A stretch of 26,996 bases of DNA from Cymbomonas tetramitiformis (Eukaryota > Chlorophyta > Pyramimonadophyceae > Pyramimonadales > Pyramimonadaceae): assembly GCA_001247695.2 (NCBI GenBank), contig LGRX02031367.1:1-26996 (forward strand). The letters run 5' to 3'. The first letter of the stretch is position 1, and every line of letters starts with the position of its first letter. The notes beneath the pieces were generated by a model. The model saw nothing but the letters and a program-made list of their open reading frames with translations, was not told the DNA's origin and did no database searches. The position numbers and the translations under genes are program-made. Of this stretch, positions 1 to 10,570 are shown one piece after another.

Positions 1-29
1 TCAGAGATAGGATGTTAGTCCAGTGACGC

Positions 30-508
30 GTCCAAAAACTCGTCCGTCCGTCCAAAAACTCGTCCGTCCAAGATTTGGACGGACGGACGGACCATTTTTT
101 GGACGGACGGACGGACCAAACATTCTTAACATTCTAAGATTTTCGAAAATAGGGCTTCCATACTTAAGCCCATACTTAAGGAGGGTAACGCGTCGGCCCG
201 CGTCGACGCCTGCGTTTTCACATACTTAAGAAAATTTTAATTTTTTTTCATACTTAAGGAATGTACACTGACTCCCCCCTCCCCCCCCCTAACCAGGGAC
301 TCAGGGGGTATCACCCAGTCGCATGCGAGTTTCGAACGTGCGTCAGACAGACGAACCCAACGACAGAGCTTGACAATCGTATACGATTGTCACACGTGAG
401 TCTGGGTGTCGAACCTAGTGCTCCTGCTTGACACTCGTATACGATTGTCACACGTGAGTCTGCGTGTCGAACCTAGTGCTCCTGCTTGACAATCGTATAC
501 AATTGTCA
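30..508 (+). repeat. Left terminal inverted repeat
   Basis: It matches the reverse complement of about 15617-16086 with only scattered substitutions and small indels. From the outside inward it contains GTCC/GGAC tetranucleotide runs (30-117), four copies of CATACTTAAG (159, 171, 221, 249), a C-rich tract (about 272-291), and three copies of the 22-bp palindrome at 371, 429 and 487. The palindrome spacing is exactly 58 bp, the same as at the right end. Confidence 0.9.
371..508. repeat. Left subterminal palindrome array (3 copies, 58-bp period)
   Basis: Copies at 371-392, 429-450 and 487-508 share the arm TGACAATCGTA followed by its reverse complement. The second and third copies each carry one substitution. 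The spacer reads roughly CACGTGAGTCTGGGTGTCG and continues with ACCTAGTG and CTCCTGCT. It is the reverse complement of the spacer in the 11574-11943 intron array. Subterminal repeats of this kind are known transposase-binding sites in other DNA transposons; here that role is inferred. Confidence 0.85.
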
Positions 509-530
509 CACATGTGTCCGGGTGTCATAA

Positions 531-537
531 TATAAAT
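531..537 (+). promoter_or_regulatory. Candidate TATA box for the transposase gene
   Basis: TATAAAT lies just inside the left terminal repeat, after the third palindrome and about 100 bp before the transposase ATG at 634. No transcript evidence is available; the call rests on the motif and its position. Confidence 0.35.
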
Positions 538-2214
538 ATTTACACTAAAGCCATGTCTATATAGAGTGTTCTTTTCATAAAAAATTTCATTTCTCATGGT
601 ACATTCTCATGGTCACATTCTCATAGGAATCCAATGCCGACTTCCCTGCGATACGGTAACCATGCTTTGGATGTCCCGCATGCGGTGCCAATCTCTCTTC
701 AGTTACTACAGGCCTTGTTTCCAACCCTTACCGATACCCCGATGCTTCTTCACATGCGCAGCATGGAAGATGTGCAAACTGTCGAGCTCGGTACCGTGTT
801 CCCTGACGGAGCTGTCGTACTTGTGATCGGTGGTGTCAACTCAACCCCCGGATCTACGAGTGACGTGAAGACCGGTTGTGTGAATGTCGAAACAGCCACC
901 CACAAATCTTCCCAAGCATCAGCTTCTCCGCCTCGCCCTGAAATAAAGCAAGAACATTTCGTTTGTGACTTAACCGAATCGCCTCCACCTCCAAAAGCCT
1001 CGAATGAATCTACGAAAGCCTCCAGCGCGGGAATAGAACCAAAGCTCAAGCACAAGGTCAAATCGGAATATACAGCCTACACCAGACCAGCTATTCCGAT
1101 TGATTTTTCGCAGCACGTGGATTTGTCACAAGACGTAGCGCCAGTTCAGCCTGCAGAGCTTGTCGAAGAACTGCCAGTGCCTCTTCTTCCGGGGGTAGTT
1201 TATAAGCCACGTGCAGGAGTTTTCTCTCCTTGGAGAGATTTCTTGAAATACGATCCGCAGACCTGGCTGCGCTCTTCCGACAAAAAGCGTATCAGAGGCC
1301 GACTCACTAGAACTACGCGATGTGGTGGGGCTTTAACCTGTAAGAACGTTGCATGTATCCAATATCGTCAAACGGGTGATCAGAACAGTTCCGAATTCAC
1401 CGGTACCTTTAAAAATCGCAATCTGGCTTGCGCCCATTGCAACGCCGAGCCGCTTCATTCTGGCAGTTGTCCGTTTTCGGTAACCACCGAACTTGACTCC
1501 GATGGGAATATCCTCGTCCTGTATACCGGTGCCGATGCGCACAACCATGTGGTATTGTCCACCGACAAGCCCAGCGTGAGTGAGTTAAAAGCAGCTAAGA
1601 CTAGGGCTGCGGAGGTCCTAAATACCGGTGGAGTGCGAAACGTTTCCGATGTGAAAAAGGACTTTACTCACGGAAACCGTCTTCCCAAAAGACTCTTCTT
1701 TTGATCCCAGCCAGATACCAAACATCGCGAGGAAAATGAAAGTGATTGATAAGGCAGTGGACAAGAATTTCGTGCGAGGTCGACGACAGGATGAGGGCAT
1801 GCGAGCCGTTTCCGAATGGGCTGCTCGGCACGGTAAGGGGCTACTGCAATCTTTCGCGGACGAGGGGAACATCGACAGTTTTGCTCACACGTTCGTTATG
1901 TCCAGTGTCGGAGTGGATGGATGGAGGTGTCGATCTCGTGCGTCGCATGCACCCGAAAAGTAGCGACGACTACCTCCGCTCAGCGTACGTCCACTTGGAT
2001 TTCGTACACCGCAAGGTTTCTGGGGATTGGGTGACGATGGGGGCGCACGTGTTCTCCATAGAGGCCAACGCCCTGCTCACTATTGCCACCATGAACGTAC
2101 CCAAAGACTGTACCGAAACACAGGTACTGTTTTGGACATTGGTGAAGAAGACGGTAGCCGCCGAACACCCGCGTGAGGAAGTATTATTCTACGGCTTCAT
2201 GGGAGATGCAGCAG

Positions 2215-2474
2215 GTAAGTTAAAGATCATAATTTTCAATGGGAGAGTTTGTAAGTTACACGGTTCTGACAATCGTATACGATTGTCAGAACCGTTGACA
2301 TTCGTATACGATTGTCACCTACGCATGAAATACAGGGCAAGTCAAAAATCATAGTTTTCTATGTGTGAGTTTGCACTTTATAACGTTCTGACAATCGTAT
2401 ACGATTGTCAGCACCGTGTAAACCTACGCATGATATGCTTGGTTTTCAAGAACTGATTAATATTTGGGGCACAG
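2215..2474 (+). other. Transposase intron carrying three palindromes
   Basis: The donor GTAAGT at 2215 and the acceptor CACAG ending at 2474 join in phase 1 and restore the uninterrupted MULE block 'MGDAA|GANWAAIKKV'. The intron contains palindromes at 2267-2288, 2296-2317 (one substitution) and 2389-2410. The first is embedded in a longer perfect palindrome, because the flanks ACGGTTC and GAACCGT are also complementary (2260-2295, 36 bp). Confidence 0.85.
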
Positions 2475-3236
2475 GTGCTAACTGGGCAGCAATCAAGAAA
2501 GTTTGGCCAGACCAAGATGACCGTAACAATCTGGAGTGCACGTTCCATTGGGGGCAGAACTTACATAAGATCGAATCTCTTATTCCATCAGATCTCCTTG
2601 CCGTGCACAAAGACCTGTTACAGCGATGGATTTACTCTACTCCCGAGGCCAAGGTGTCCTGTGAAACTGCCATCTTCGCCTGGTATGCTGAGAAATGTGG
2701 CAGGTCGAATCAGCCAAAATTGAATGCGTACTTCGTTTTCCAAATACGGCACGCGCAGCACATTCTGTCGCAATTCAAGGAACAAACCGAAGATATGACC
2801 GCCGAAATCCAACGACCGCTTGTATGCCTTGCGGAAAGCATGCACGCGAAGTGGAGATCGTGGGGGGCATACTACTCCACCTTGTTGGAGTCGGTGGAAT
2901 TCGATAGCCTTATGCAGATTCGACAAATTTGCCTGGCGATGAACCGGCAGAACTCATCAAAGCACTTGTTGTGCGTGCAAGGTCGTATTCGTTCATTGGA
3001 GGATAAGTGGGTTAAAGGCGTCCTTACTCAGGCAGAGTTTGCAGATGGTCGCGAATTAATACAAACAGTTCGTGCTGGCGCGACAGGATGGCTTCCACAG
3101 AGGGGCATCCCTGCAACGGACACCCACCGTCCAGATAAGGTAAACCATGGGGGGGTTTCGCGCAAACGCCCTGTGGAACTTCCCTCGGCAGGCGTCGCCT
3201 CCAAGAAGACGCGCACTGCCTCGGCGGTGCCACCTG

Positions 3237-3325
3237 CCTCTGCGGCAAGACCTACCTCGGCGGCAAGACCTACCTCGGCGGCAAGACCTACCTCGGCGGC
3301 AAAACCTACCTCTGCGGCACGTCCG
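3237..3325 (+). repeat. 18-bp coding minisatellite in the transposase (TSAARP repeat)
   Basis: About five in-frame copies of an 18-bp unit encode (T/A)SAARP or TSAAKP. They form a low-complexity, positively charged linker between the MULE core and the C-terminal SWIM region. The unit is a multiple of three, so copy-number change would keep the frame. Confidence 0.8.
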
Positions 3326-4370
3326 GAGCGTACTTTAGTTCGCGTTTACCCGGAAGCTGGTGGGGACTTCCAACCTTCCCTGCTTCACGTCATGCGGGCA
3401 GGCACTAACGGTAAATGCTATGGACGGAAGTCTAATGGTTCTCGTCACGACATCCCAATCGCGAAAGGGCAGCAGACTATTGGGTACACCGGAAGCTTGA
3501 CCTATTATTTTCCAGCAAAAAACTTAACTCTTCAAAAGGGTCAAGTTCGCGAAGTGAGGACCACTCCCCCGATCGGGAGGATTATATTCTGCTCGTGGAA
3601 ATGTGTTCAAAACCCATGGTATTGTTGTCACGTTTCGATGCCTGGACTGCCCGAGGGGGGGGCGAACCGTGTACCCAAACTTCTTGTTGCACCGGACACA
3701 AAGATCCTGGAAAGTGAGGAGACTCGTCTCTGTTCTCTTGGTGTTTGCGTTGCCCATGAGGATGTGACCCCAGAAGAGGCTCGAGGACATCTGGTGAGAT
3801 CGGAGAATTCGGAGATGGACGTGGAGGAGAGACTTCGCAACGGTGTTAAGGTGAAAGCGAGTGGCAAGGGTTTCTTGACGAAGAAGATAGCGAATTTCTA
3901 TACCGCGCTCCACAGCATGGTTAAGACCGATAACCTTGCACTGACTCAAATCCGGAAATGTGTTCCTGGTGGTGCAACCGTCTATAACTTCCGAGTTTGT
4001 CACCCTGATTCCGATGGCCGTGAATACCTCTTGGAGTTTGGACGAGAATACCGTTGTTCGTGTCCGTGTTTTCGAGAAATGGCGAGGACCCGACCTGCTC
4101 CATGCAAGCATTTCCTTTGGCTGTACTCCGAGATATTCGAAATTCCGATCATTACGAGTGTGGGATACCTTCACGAGCCATCTCTGCTATCCTCAGAAGT
4201 GCGCAAAATACTGTCGTATTATCCTGGAATTCCGGACAACTTCGATCTCTAGTTGCTTAGCTAGAATACAAACGTAAACCTGTGATGGCATCTTATATAT
4301 TTTACAGTGTATGCATTTTCATATACGTTATTCAAAACATTTTGTATACCATTGCATGTATTAGCACCCT

Positions 4371-4735
4371 CGTCCACATTCGAATATGATTAACCGTACG
4401 GTTTCAGCTTGACAATCGTATACGATTGTCACACGTGAGAGAGACTTAGCGCCGAGATCGTGTATCCTTTTGCATGTCGTATAACCCTGCCTGGATATTC
4501 GCGAAGAGTTTGTCACTACTCGTGCACATTCGAATATGATTAACCGTACGGTCGAAGCTTGACAATCGTATACGATTGTCACAAGTGAGAAAGACTTAGC
4601 GCCGAGATCGTGTATCCTATTGCATGTCGTATAACCCTGCCTGGATATTCGCGAAGAGTTTGTCACTACTCGTGCACATTCGAATATGATTAACCGTACG
4701 GTCGAAGCTTGACAATCGTATACGATTGTCACACG
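4371..4735. repeat. 150-bp tandem repeat with a palindrome in each unit, upstream of the methyltransferase gene
   Basis: About 2.4 copies of a 150-bp unit begin at 4381, 4531 and 4681 (each starts CGAATATGATTAACCGTACG). Each carries one 22-bp palindrome, at 4410, 4560 and 4710. The block fills the gap between the transposase stop and the gene starting at 4950, so it may be that gene's promoter or enhancer. A minus-strand reading frame across it is a product of the repeat. Confidence 0.85.
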
Positions 4736-4817
4736 TGAGTATTGTAGTAGATATATTTATAGATATTCTTTATCTATATATACTAGGAAAATATTAAAAT
4801 AATTCATAATTTTACAG

Positions 4818-4937
4818 ATGTCTACAGGGAGGTTCACAAGAGTCAGAAAGCCCACTGCTAAGGCACAGGCTGTGGCTGCCGGGCGTGAGGGAGGTGCGTA
4901 CCTGCAGCCCTATAAATGCATGTCGGGGTGTCATTGA
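4818..4937 (+). other. Short in-frame upstream ORF (39 aa) before the H3-mimic start
   Basis: An ATG at 4818 opens a basic, Arg/Lys-rich 39-codon frame that stops at a TGA at 4935-4937. It is in the same frame as the main ATG at 4950, with only four codons between. It could be a translation-regulating upstream ORF, or an older N-terminus cut off by the TGA. TATAAA at 4911-4916 could instead place the transcription start after it, making the 4950 ATG the first one. These options cannot be separated from sequence alone. Confidence 0.35.
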
Positions 4938-4949
4938 TTTCATTGTTGC

Positions 4950-4994
4950 ATGGCTCGTACAAAACAAACCGCTCGAAAGAAATTCGGAGGCTCA
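4950..4994 (+). other. Histone H3 N-terminal tail mimic (codons 1-15)
   Basis: After Met removal, expected because Ala follows, residues 1-9 are ARTKQTARK, identical to histone H3. Residues 12-13 are GG as in H3. The differences are Ser10 to Lys, Thr11 to Phe and Lys14 to Ser. K4, R8 and K9, the main targets of H3 writers and readers, are kept, while the Ser10 phosphorylation switch is lost. The remainder is unrelated to histones and there is no histone fold, so this is a tail mimic on another protein. Confidence 0.85.
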
Positions 4995-5924
4995 ATGAGA
5001 GATTTACAGCGTATGGCCTCCGGAGGTGCACAGGCCTCTCAGAGCGGATCTTTGGCATCCGGTGAAGGTGGTTCAAATGAATTACCCGCCGCTGGTGTTG
5101 CTCCAGGTACCGCAGGAGCTGCCACTCCAGTCGCAAGTGAAGATGCCACTCCAGTCGCAAGTAATCCTCAAGCTACAGCTAAATCGCCAAGAAAGCTGAC
5201 TATTACAGTTGGTGCGCCGAAACCAGCTCAGCAACCAGCTCAGCAACCAGCTGAGCAAGTCGTTGCGCTAATGCTCGAGTATGCCGCTACAAATAGACAG
5301 AATGAGAAGAAAGACCTCGAGAGTGGAATTCGGGCCCTTGTGGAAGGTGGAGATGGTAAGGAGATAGTTGATACAGCTGTTGCATTACTGAAGAATCAGG
5401 ACGCACCTAAAACTGCTGGCACTCTTAAAAGAATGCTAGGTAAGAGAAAAGCTGATGCAGATGCAGCGCTAGAGGCAGCGCCAGAGGCAGCGTCAGCTCC
5501 TGCACCCGAGACCTCGGGGAGTGCACCACCGCCAAAGCGTGCTCGTGACCCGAAGGGTAAGGCAGCGATATCTGGGACCACTGATGACGACAACAGGCAA
5601 GACTACGTATTCCCAGGACCGCTGAATATCAAAAAAGTGATCTCAGAATGGACTTTTCGTCCCCAGCATAATACAGTACTCGAGAAGACAAAAAGCTTCC
5701 AGTAGTTGCCCCTCTTGGCTTGCTGGTACATCCTGCTGATGTTCAGGGGGACTCAAACCGACTTTCGTTTACCCGCGCGACTTCACAAGAGGGAATAGAG
5801 AAGCAGAAGAAGGTCATCATGGAGCGATGGGAGGTGGACAAATCACATGTCATCGCGTGGTGGACTGGACACTATTACACGGACGAAGAGTATAGGCAAA
5901 TGCTCATGTCCAAGTTTTATCCCG

Positions 5925-6034
5925 GTGAGGCATTGCTTGTCAGCACTAGTATTATGCAAGGGTTCGGGACTTTCCTACAAAGCTTGACAATCGTATACGA
6001 TTGTCAGACCTGAGTTCATTTCGGTTGCTTGCAG
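5925..6034 (+). other. Methyltransferase-gene intron 1 with one palindrome
   Basis: The donor GTGAGG at 5925 and the acceptor TTGCTTGCAG ending at 6034 join in phase 1 and keep the frame. The palindrome lies at 5985-6006. It is the only recognisable feature of this 110-bp intron. Confidence 0.75.
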
Positions 6035-6245
6035 CGGCGGATGCGGCGGCTCCTGAGGAAGTAAGCAACTTCAACAACATGGTGCACAATCTGGAGACCG
6101 ACTATCTCAGTCTATTCGATAGTGGTCCTGATGACTACAAGAAGTGGGTGAAAAACAAGTTCATGCGAAGGTACCTGGTCCTTTTTGTCGCACCACTGGT
6201 CATTTTTGTCGCTGTCGCAGAATATTCTTTTGTCGCGAGACCACC

Positions 6246-6284
6246 GAACAGAATTTTCTCAAAAAAACAGTGAATTCTGTTCGT
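6246..6284. repeat. Hairpin in the nested transposon
   Basis: An 11-base arm, CGAACAGAATT, is followed after a short A-rich loop by its reverse complement AATTCTGTTCG. It lies just inside the left end of the nested element. Function unknown. Confidence 0.5.
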
Positions 6285-6459
6285 TCCCTTAAAGGGGTAA
6301 AGAAGGTTTTCAGAAAATAAATGGAGACATGAATACGACATCGTCGTTCGAACAGTGTCAAGGTGCCCCAAAAATTTTCGTCATCCAAAATTTTAAACTT
6401 CAGGTTGTCGCAACTGTCTGTCGACCGACGGATCGGACCTTCGACCGACTGCTAGATCG

Positions 6460-6870
6460 GTCAAAATGAAATCTGACTCGGAAACCGAATCTAATTTTTG
6501 TCGCAGGCATGTGGAAGATACAGCAGCCCTCCCTCGACTGTTTGTCGACCGAACGATCGAACCGTCGACCGACCACTCGATCATAAAAAAAATGAAATCC
6601 GCATCGGAAACCGAATCTAGTTTGTCGCATGGCTGTCGAAGATACAGCAGCCCTCCAGTCGACTGTTTGTCGACCGAACGATCGAACCGTCGACAAACCG
6701 CACGATCAGTAAATTCACAGAAATCCGCTCGATCGATCGGAAATCTGCATCGGAAATCAAATCGCGGGGCTGTCACAAGAAGTGTCACAAGACCGTCGCA
6801 AGCATCTAGGATGTAGAAGATCCAGTGTCACAGCAGCCCTCCAGTCGACTGTTTTTCGACCGCGTCACAG
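6460..6870. repeat. Degenerate ~126-bp tandem repeats in the nested transposon
   Basis: Three diverged units share segments such as TCGGAAACCGAATCTA, GAAGATACAGCAGCCCTCC and TCGACTGTTTGTCGACCG. They create short frames on both strands with no sign of coding. The third unit is the most diverged. Confidence 0.65.
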
Positions 6871-7136
6871 TCCGCGTCACGGCCACCAGAAAATTCGGAT
6901 GCCAATTGGTCACAATATTGATGATCTGCCACGTCACTGTGACACCCCCGGGGATACTGTACTCACTCGATCCTGAGATAGTAGCGTCACATCTTGAACA
7001 ACTATCCTTTCCGCGGCCGTCAACACATTATTCTCAGGCGCTGACACCGACCAACCCCTGCATACTTCTGTGTTTTGTTGTTTTCTGACTAGTATTCGTT
7101 GTTGTTTCCTTCAGTACTGTTTGCTATTTTATTTTT

Positions 7137-7530
7137 CGGTTTTACGCCGGGATTGATTGGAGCTCTGGGCAATCTGCCCGCGAGGTTCGGCATTTTTGCA
7201 GGTTAGCGTGCTGTTTTCTGCAGGATCTCGTGCGTTGTTGGCGACTCGCATGCTTATTCGTTTTAACATTGGGAGTGCTTGGAGCCCGTTAGGCGTTTTG
7301 CCCTCCTGGTTGGGTTCGATTCCCAACACCTCTGCTGACTAGCGCGCTGTATTTTGCAGGATAGCATGCGTTTCGTTTCGGCGACAGCAGTGCTGCTGTT
7401 GCAGGACAGCACGCTCATTCGACAATAGCAGTTCTTTCGTTAGTTTTGGGAATGCTTGGAGCCCGTTGCGCATCTTGGCCTTCGGGTTGGGTTCGATTCC
7501 CAACATTTCTGCTGACTAGCGTGCTGTTTT
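7137..7530 (+). repeat. Repeats with tRNA T-arm-like B boxes in the nested transposon
   Basis: Two related segments about 180 bp apart contain TTGGGTTCGATTCCCAA, which has the form of a tRNA T-arm (RNA polymerase III B box). Each is preceded by GCTTGGAGCCCGTT and followed by CTGCTGACTAGCG. No convincing acceptor stem or anticodon arm forms around them, so they are called SINE-like relics and not tRNA genes. The rest of the element (7530-8000) is T-rich with no gene seen. Confidence 0.4.
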
Positions 7531-8731
7531 TTGCAGGATCTCGTGCGTCATCGTGTCATTTTATCCTGTCTTCCGTTTGCTATTTTCACTCTTCACGTCT
7601 GTCTGTTAGTTGCAAGTATGGTTTAGTCACCGGCGTTGATGATTTATTATTTATTCTGTGACTGACTCCGCAGATTTCGACTTCTGCAGGAACTCGTATT
7701 CGGTGTAGTACGCGGAGCTTTCGGCCGAGATCGAAGACGAGCGGCCTACAAAGGCGTAATAGATTTAAAACTAGCTTTCGTTTTGTAATTGTCGCAACTC
7801 GAGTCTTAGTAAAAGCAACGTAAGTATTGTAATATTAGAACATTTGTATCGGCATCATGCATTTCGCTTGTTGTGTGCATGCTCTATTCATGCTGTGTGT
7901 ACATCCGAGGATGTTTTTCGTAGGGTTATTATTAGTTAACGAATATAACCGTTGCGTCGGCTGTGTGTTTGCCCACTGGTTTGTTTTGTTAAAATTTTAC
8001 AATTTTAAATAAATTTCTGCGACAATAATGACCTTTTTATCATTTTTGTCGCAGCCTGCGACAAAAAGGACCTATTGGTCATTTTTGTCGCAGCCTGTGA
8101 CAAAGGAATATTCTTGCGACAGCGACAAAAATGACCATCGGTGCGACAAAAATGACCCGCTACCTCATGCGAATGCAGCTTGTCGTGGTGGATGGCCAGC
8201 ATCGCTATGACGCCTGGCTTGACCTTGTCCTGGACGCAAGGAAACGTAATAAAGCATTTTGGAATGGTACCGGGACCGCTGCTAGGTCCTCTCTGGAGGG
8301 GTTGGCCACAACGATTATAGTTCTGAAGAAAGAAACACCTCTTTGTGTTTTGGTAAGCGATCCTTGTATGATATCGTTTGTTTCATCGTTTCAATAAAAT
8401 ACCGTGTGTACATGAATGAATTTTTTACAAGTTTCGGTTTGCGCAGAGCCTTATCGGGACACTGACGAACACCGACCAAACAGAAAGTCTTGTTGACTCT
8501 CACGAACACGATAAATGGATTTTGCTGTTGAATATTGCCGACGCCTCGGAAGACCAACTGGCGCATTTTACACAATTCCCGGTAAGGCAAGCTAGTGCCA
8601 AGAGTAACGCTTGGTATCGGAACAATCTGAGGGATACGACCGCGGCGGCCTATTCGAACGAGATTTCCAAACTTCGGGATCAATCGGCAAAAGTTGCCCT
8701 CCTCCAATCTCGCGAGCGGGATGCGCAAAAG

Positions 8732-9211
8732 GTATGAAACTTCCGCGCTCTCTCATGTGTCCTCACCCACGTGTGACAATCGTATACGATTGTCAAGCTT
8801 CAGTTCTCACCCACGCGTGACAATCGTATACGATTGTCAAGCTTCAGTTCTCACCCACGCGTGACAATCGTATACGATTGCCAAGCTTTGGCGCTAGCTT
8901 CGCCCCTGACTCACGCGTGACAATCGTATACGATTGTCAAGCTTCAGTTCTGACCCACGCGTGACAATCGTATACGATTGTCAAGCTTCAGTTCTCACCC
9001 ACGCGTGACAATCGTATACGATTGTCAAGCTTCAGTTCTCACCCACGCGTGACAATCGTATACGATTGTCAAGCTTTGGCGCTAGCTTCGCCCCTGACTC
9101 ACGCGTGACAATCGTATACGATTGTCAAGCTTTGGCGCAAGCTTCAGTTCTCACCCACGCGTGACAAGCGTGTCGCCCCCCTTACATGTGTCCAACGTGT
9201 CTTGCTTGCAG
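8732..9211 (+). other. Methyltransferase-gene intron 3 with an eight-copy palindrome array
   Basis: The donor GTATGA at 8732 and the acceptor CTTGCTTGCAG ending at 9211 join in phase 0. Palindromes start at 8774, 8818, 8862 (one substitution), 8918, 8962, 9006, 9050 and 9106. Spacings are 44, 44, 56, 44, 44, 44 and 56 bp, which suggests growth by duplication of a multi-unit block. The spacers, AAGCTTCAGTTCTCACCCA followed by CGCG, differ from the 58-bp spacers of the termini and intron 8. A decayed ninth copy lies near 9162. Confidence 0.85.
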
Positions 9212-9720
9212 ATTTTGCGGTTACTGGATCCAAAACTGGGAGATGAATGGCGGAAGGAAGCTCTCGAGTTGAAGAACTATCCGAAAGATCTGCAGCCTGT
9301 TCTTACCCTAGAGGCTATAAGCACCTCGCTATCAGCCTTAGGGTTTGATGTACGATATTTTTTCTTTGTTCTTAATGTGGCGAAGCAAGGAGTATTAGTG
9401 GACGATGTGGACAAACGGAAGGAGTTCTACCAGAAATATGGGATCAGTTGCAAGGGCAAGTTTTTGACTGGCACTGAGTTCAGCTCGTATTGTCATCGTC
9501 TTGGTTTCATCAAGGATGTCATCGAATCTGCCAAGGCCAAGTTTGCCTCGCTGATGGGTTGGACGAAATACCCAGATTGGTATGAACACGCAGAGGCTAT
9601 CGAGGACGTCTATGATGATGAGGAGGATACGCAGGATACTATACTCAAACTAAAAGCTGACAACCCTTGGGGACCCTATGAATTTGATGGGGAATTTTAC
9701 CGTGATTCGCAGCATATGAC

Positions 9721-9769
9721 GTACGTGCAAAAGCATCACCAGACACTTACTTATGCAAGACGTCCACAG
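9721..9769 (+). other. Short 49-bp intron in the methyltransferase gene
   Basis: The donor GTACGT at 9721 and the acceptor CCACAG ending at 9769 join phase 2 to the next frame, giving ...SQHMT|EPDLETKLLVW. It is the only long intron-length gap in this gene too short to hold a palindrome and spacer. A frameshift in place of an intron is possible but less tidy. Confidence 0.55.
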
Positions 9770-10453
9770 AGAGCCTGATTTGGAAACCAAGCTTCTGGTG
9801 TGGATGTTAATCAAATCTTCCAACAAATTCTACACTGCACGCTTCGATGAGGTCATGAAGAGCATGATGAAAGCAAAACGATGGAAGCGCGTTGATTCCA
9901 AGGAAGGAAGGGCTATGGACAAGAGTGTGAATAAGTCATCGCAGGATACCATGCATACTTACAAGACTCTTGTGGATTGCGCTGGTGAGTTAGTCCTCAC
10001 AAGTATTTTTTTTTAAGTTGCAGGATTACAAGTCCTAATGACAGTGATGTTTGCTATGCAGCCACGCGTATGATCTTGTGCTACATTCACTCCTTGCCGG
10101 ATGACTACATCGAGATTCGAAATGCCGGTCGCGTTGGGGCTACGTTCACGATTCCGAAGCTTTATGGCCCTGCCTACACTGAGGCACCCGTATACGATTC
10201 CGCATGGTTTCTGCAGACGTTGGGCATCACCCATACGAAAAGGGGGTTTGAGGAAAACTGCCTGCATTTGCTATGGGCGATTCAAGCAGCAGCTGGGTCT
10301 CATATTAATATGGCCCCTGCAGTACTGGCAGCGTCGCGGATGATGGAAGCCAAAGAAATGCCAGATATCAATGACGAGATCGCCGCGTTCAGTGCGAAGG
10401 TGACCCCGTTATACACTTGTGATGATCATGCCATGGGGATGATCGGTCAGTTG

Positions 10454-10570
10454 GTAAATGTTGGTAAAAGAAGTGTGACAATCGTATACGATTGTCAAGC
10501 TTTGGCGTTACCTTGACTTAGAGTCTGCTCTGTCTCTGAGTTCGAAGACTGATTCTGATGCGTATTACAG
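10454..10570 (+). other. Methyltransferase-gene intron 6 with one palindrome
   Basis: The donor GTAAATG at 10454 and the acceptor GTATTACAG ending at 10570 join in phase 0. The palindrome is at 10476-10497, very close to the donor. A weaker alternative donor at 10462 would not keep the phase. Confidence 0.7.

Larger units (their letters stand above)
634..4252 (+). pseudogene. MULE transposase (FLYWCH-like, MULE and SWIM domains), frameshifted copy
   Basis: This is the transposase of the giant element, expected to bind its ends and catalyse cut-and-paste transposition. Exon 1 (634-2214) holds a Cys/His-rich FLYWCH/WRKY-type zinc finger at about 1318-1560, ending with an HNH-like 'AHNH'. The RNase-H core follows, with a candidate first Asp at 1998 and the second in 'FMGDAA' at 2205. 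A phase-1 GT-AG intron (2215-2474) joins this to 'GANWAAIKKVWPD' and then 'CTFHWGQ', the conserved MULE block. A CxC...CxH SWIM finger lies at about 4040-4120. Two lesions break the frame: one extra base near the A-run at 1687-1690, and a tandem GGAT duplication at 1915-1922. Removing five bases gives a frame of 1118 codons including the stop. The third acidic catalytic residue was not assigned. The copy is probably not autonomous unless the lesions are sequencing errors. Confidence 0.85.
6170..8164. mobile_element. Nested 1995-bp DNA transposon with a 9-bp target duplication
   Basis: It is flanked by a perfect 9-bp direct repeat, TCATGCGAA, at 6161-6169 and 8165-8173. The ends are inverted: GGTACCTGGTC at the left, and GGTAGCGGGTC when the right end is read in reverse complement. 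Both continue into TTTTTGTCGCACC-type sequence for about 60 bp. Removing the element and one repeat restores the methyltransferase exon in frame (...KFMR|MQLVVVDGQHR...). A 9-bp duplication fits a MULE-type or similar element. No transposase-length frame is present, so it looks non-autonomous. It has no copy of the giant element's palindrome, so it is an unrelated later arrival. Confidence 0.9.

Noticed and set aside
4361..4732. 123-codon minus-strand frame
   Set aside because: It runs through the 150-bp tandem repeat and palindromes; it is a repeat product.
4950..5705. A true histone H3 gene
   Set aside because: Only the first 14 residues match; no histone fold follows and the sequence continues into a linker and enzyme-like domains.
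6393..6816. Frames on both strands in the nested transposon
   Set aside because: They follow the ~126-bp degenerate repeats and show no protein-like conservation between units.
10190..10202. Partial palindrome (GTATACGATT) in a coding exon
   Set aside because: Only about ten bases match and the arms do not continue; coincidence in coding sequence.
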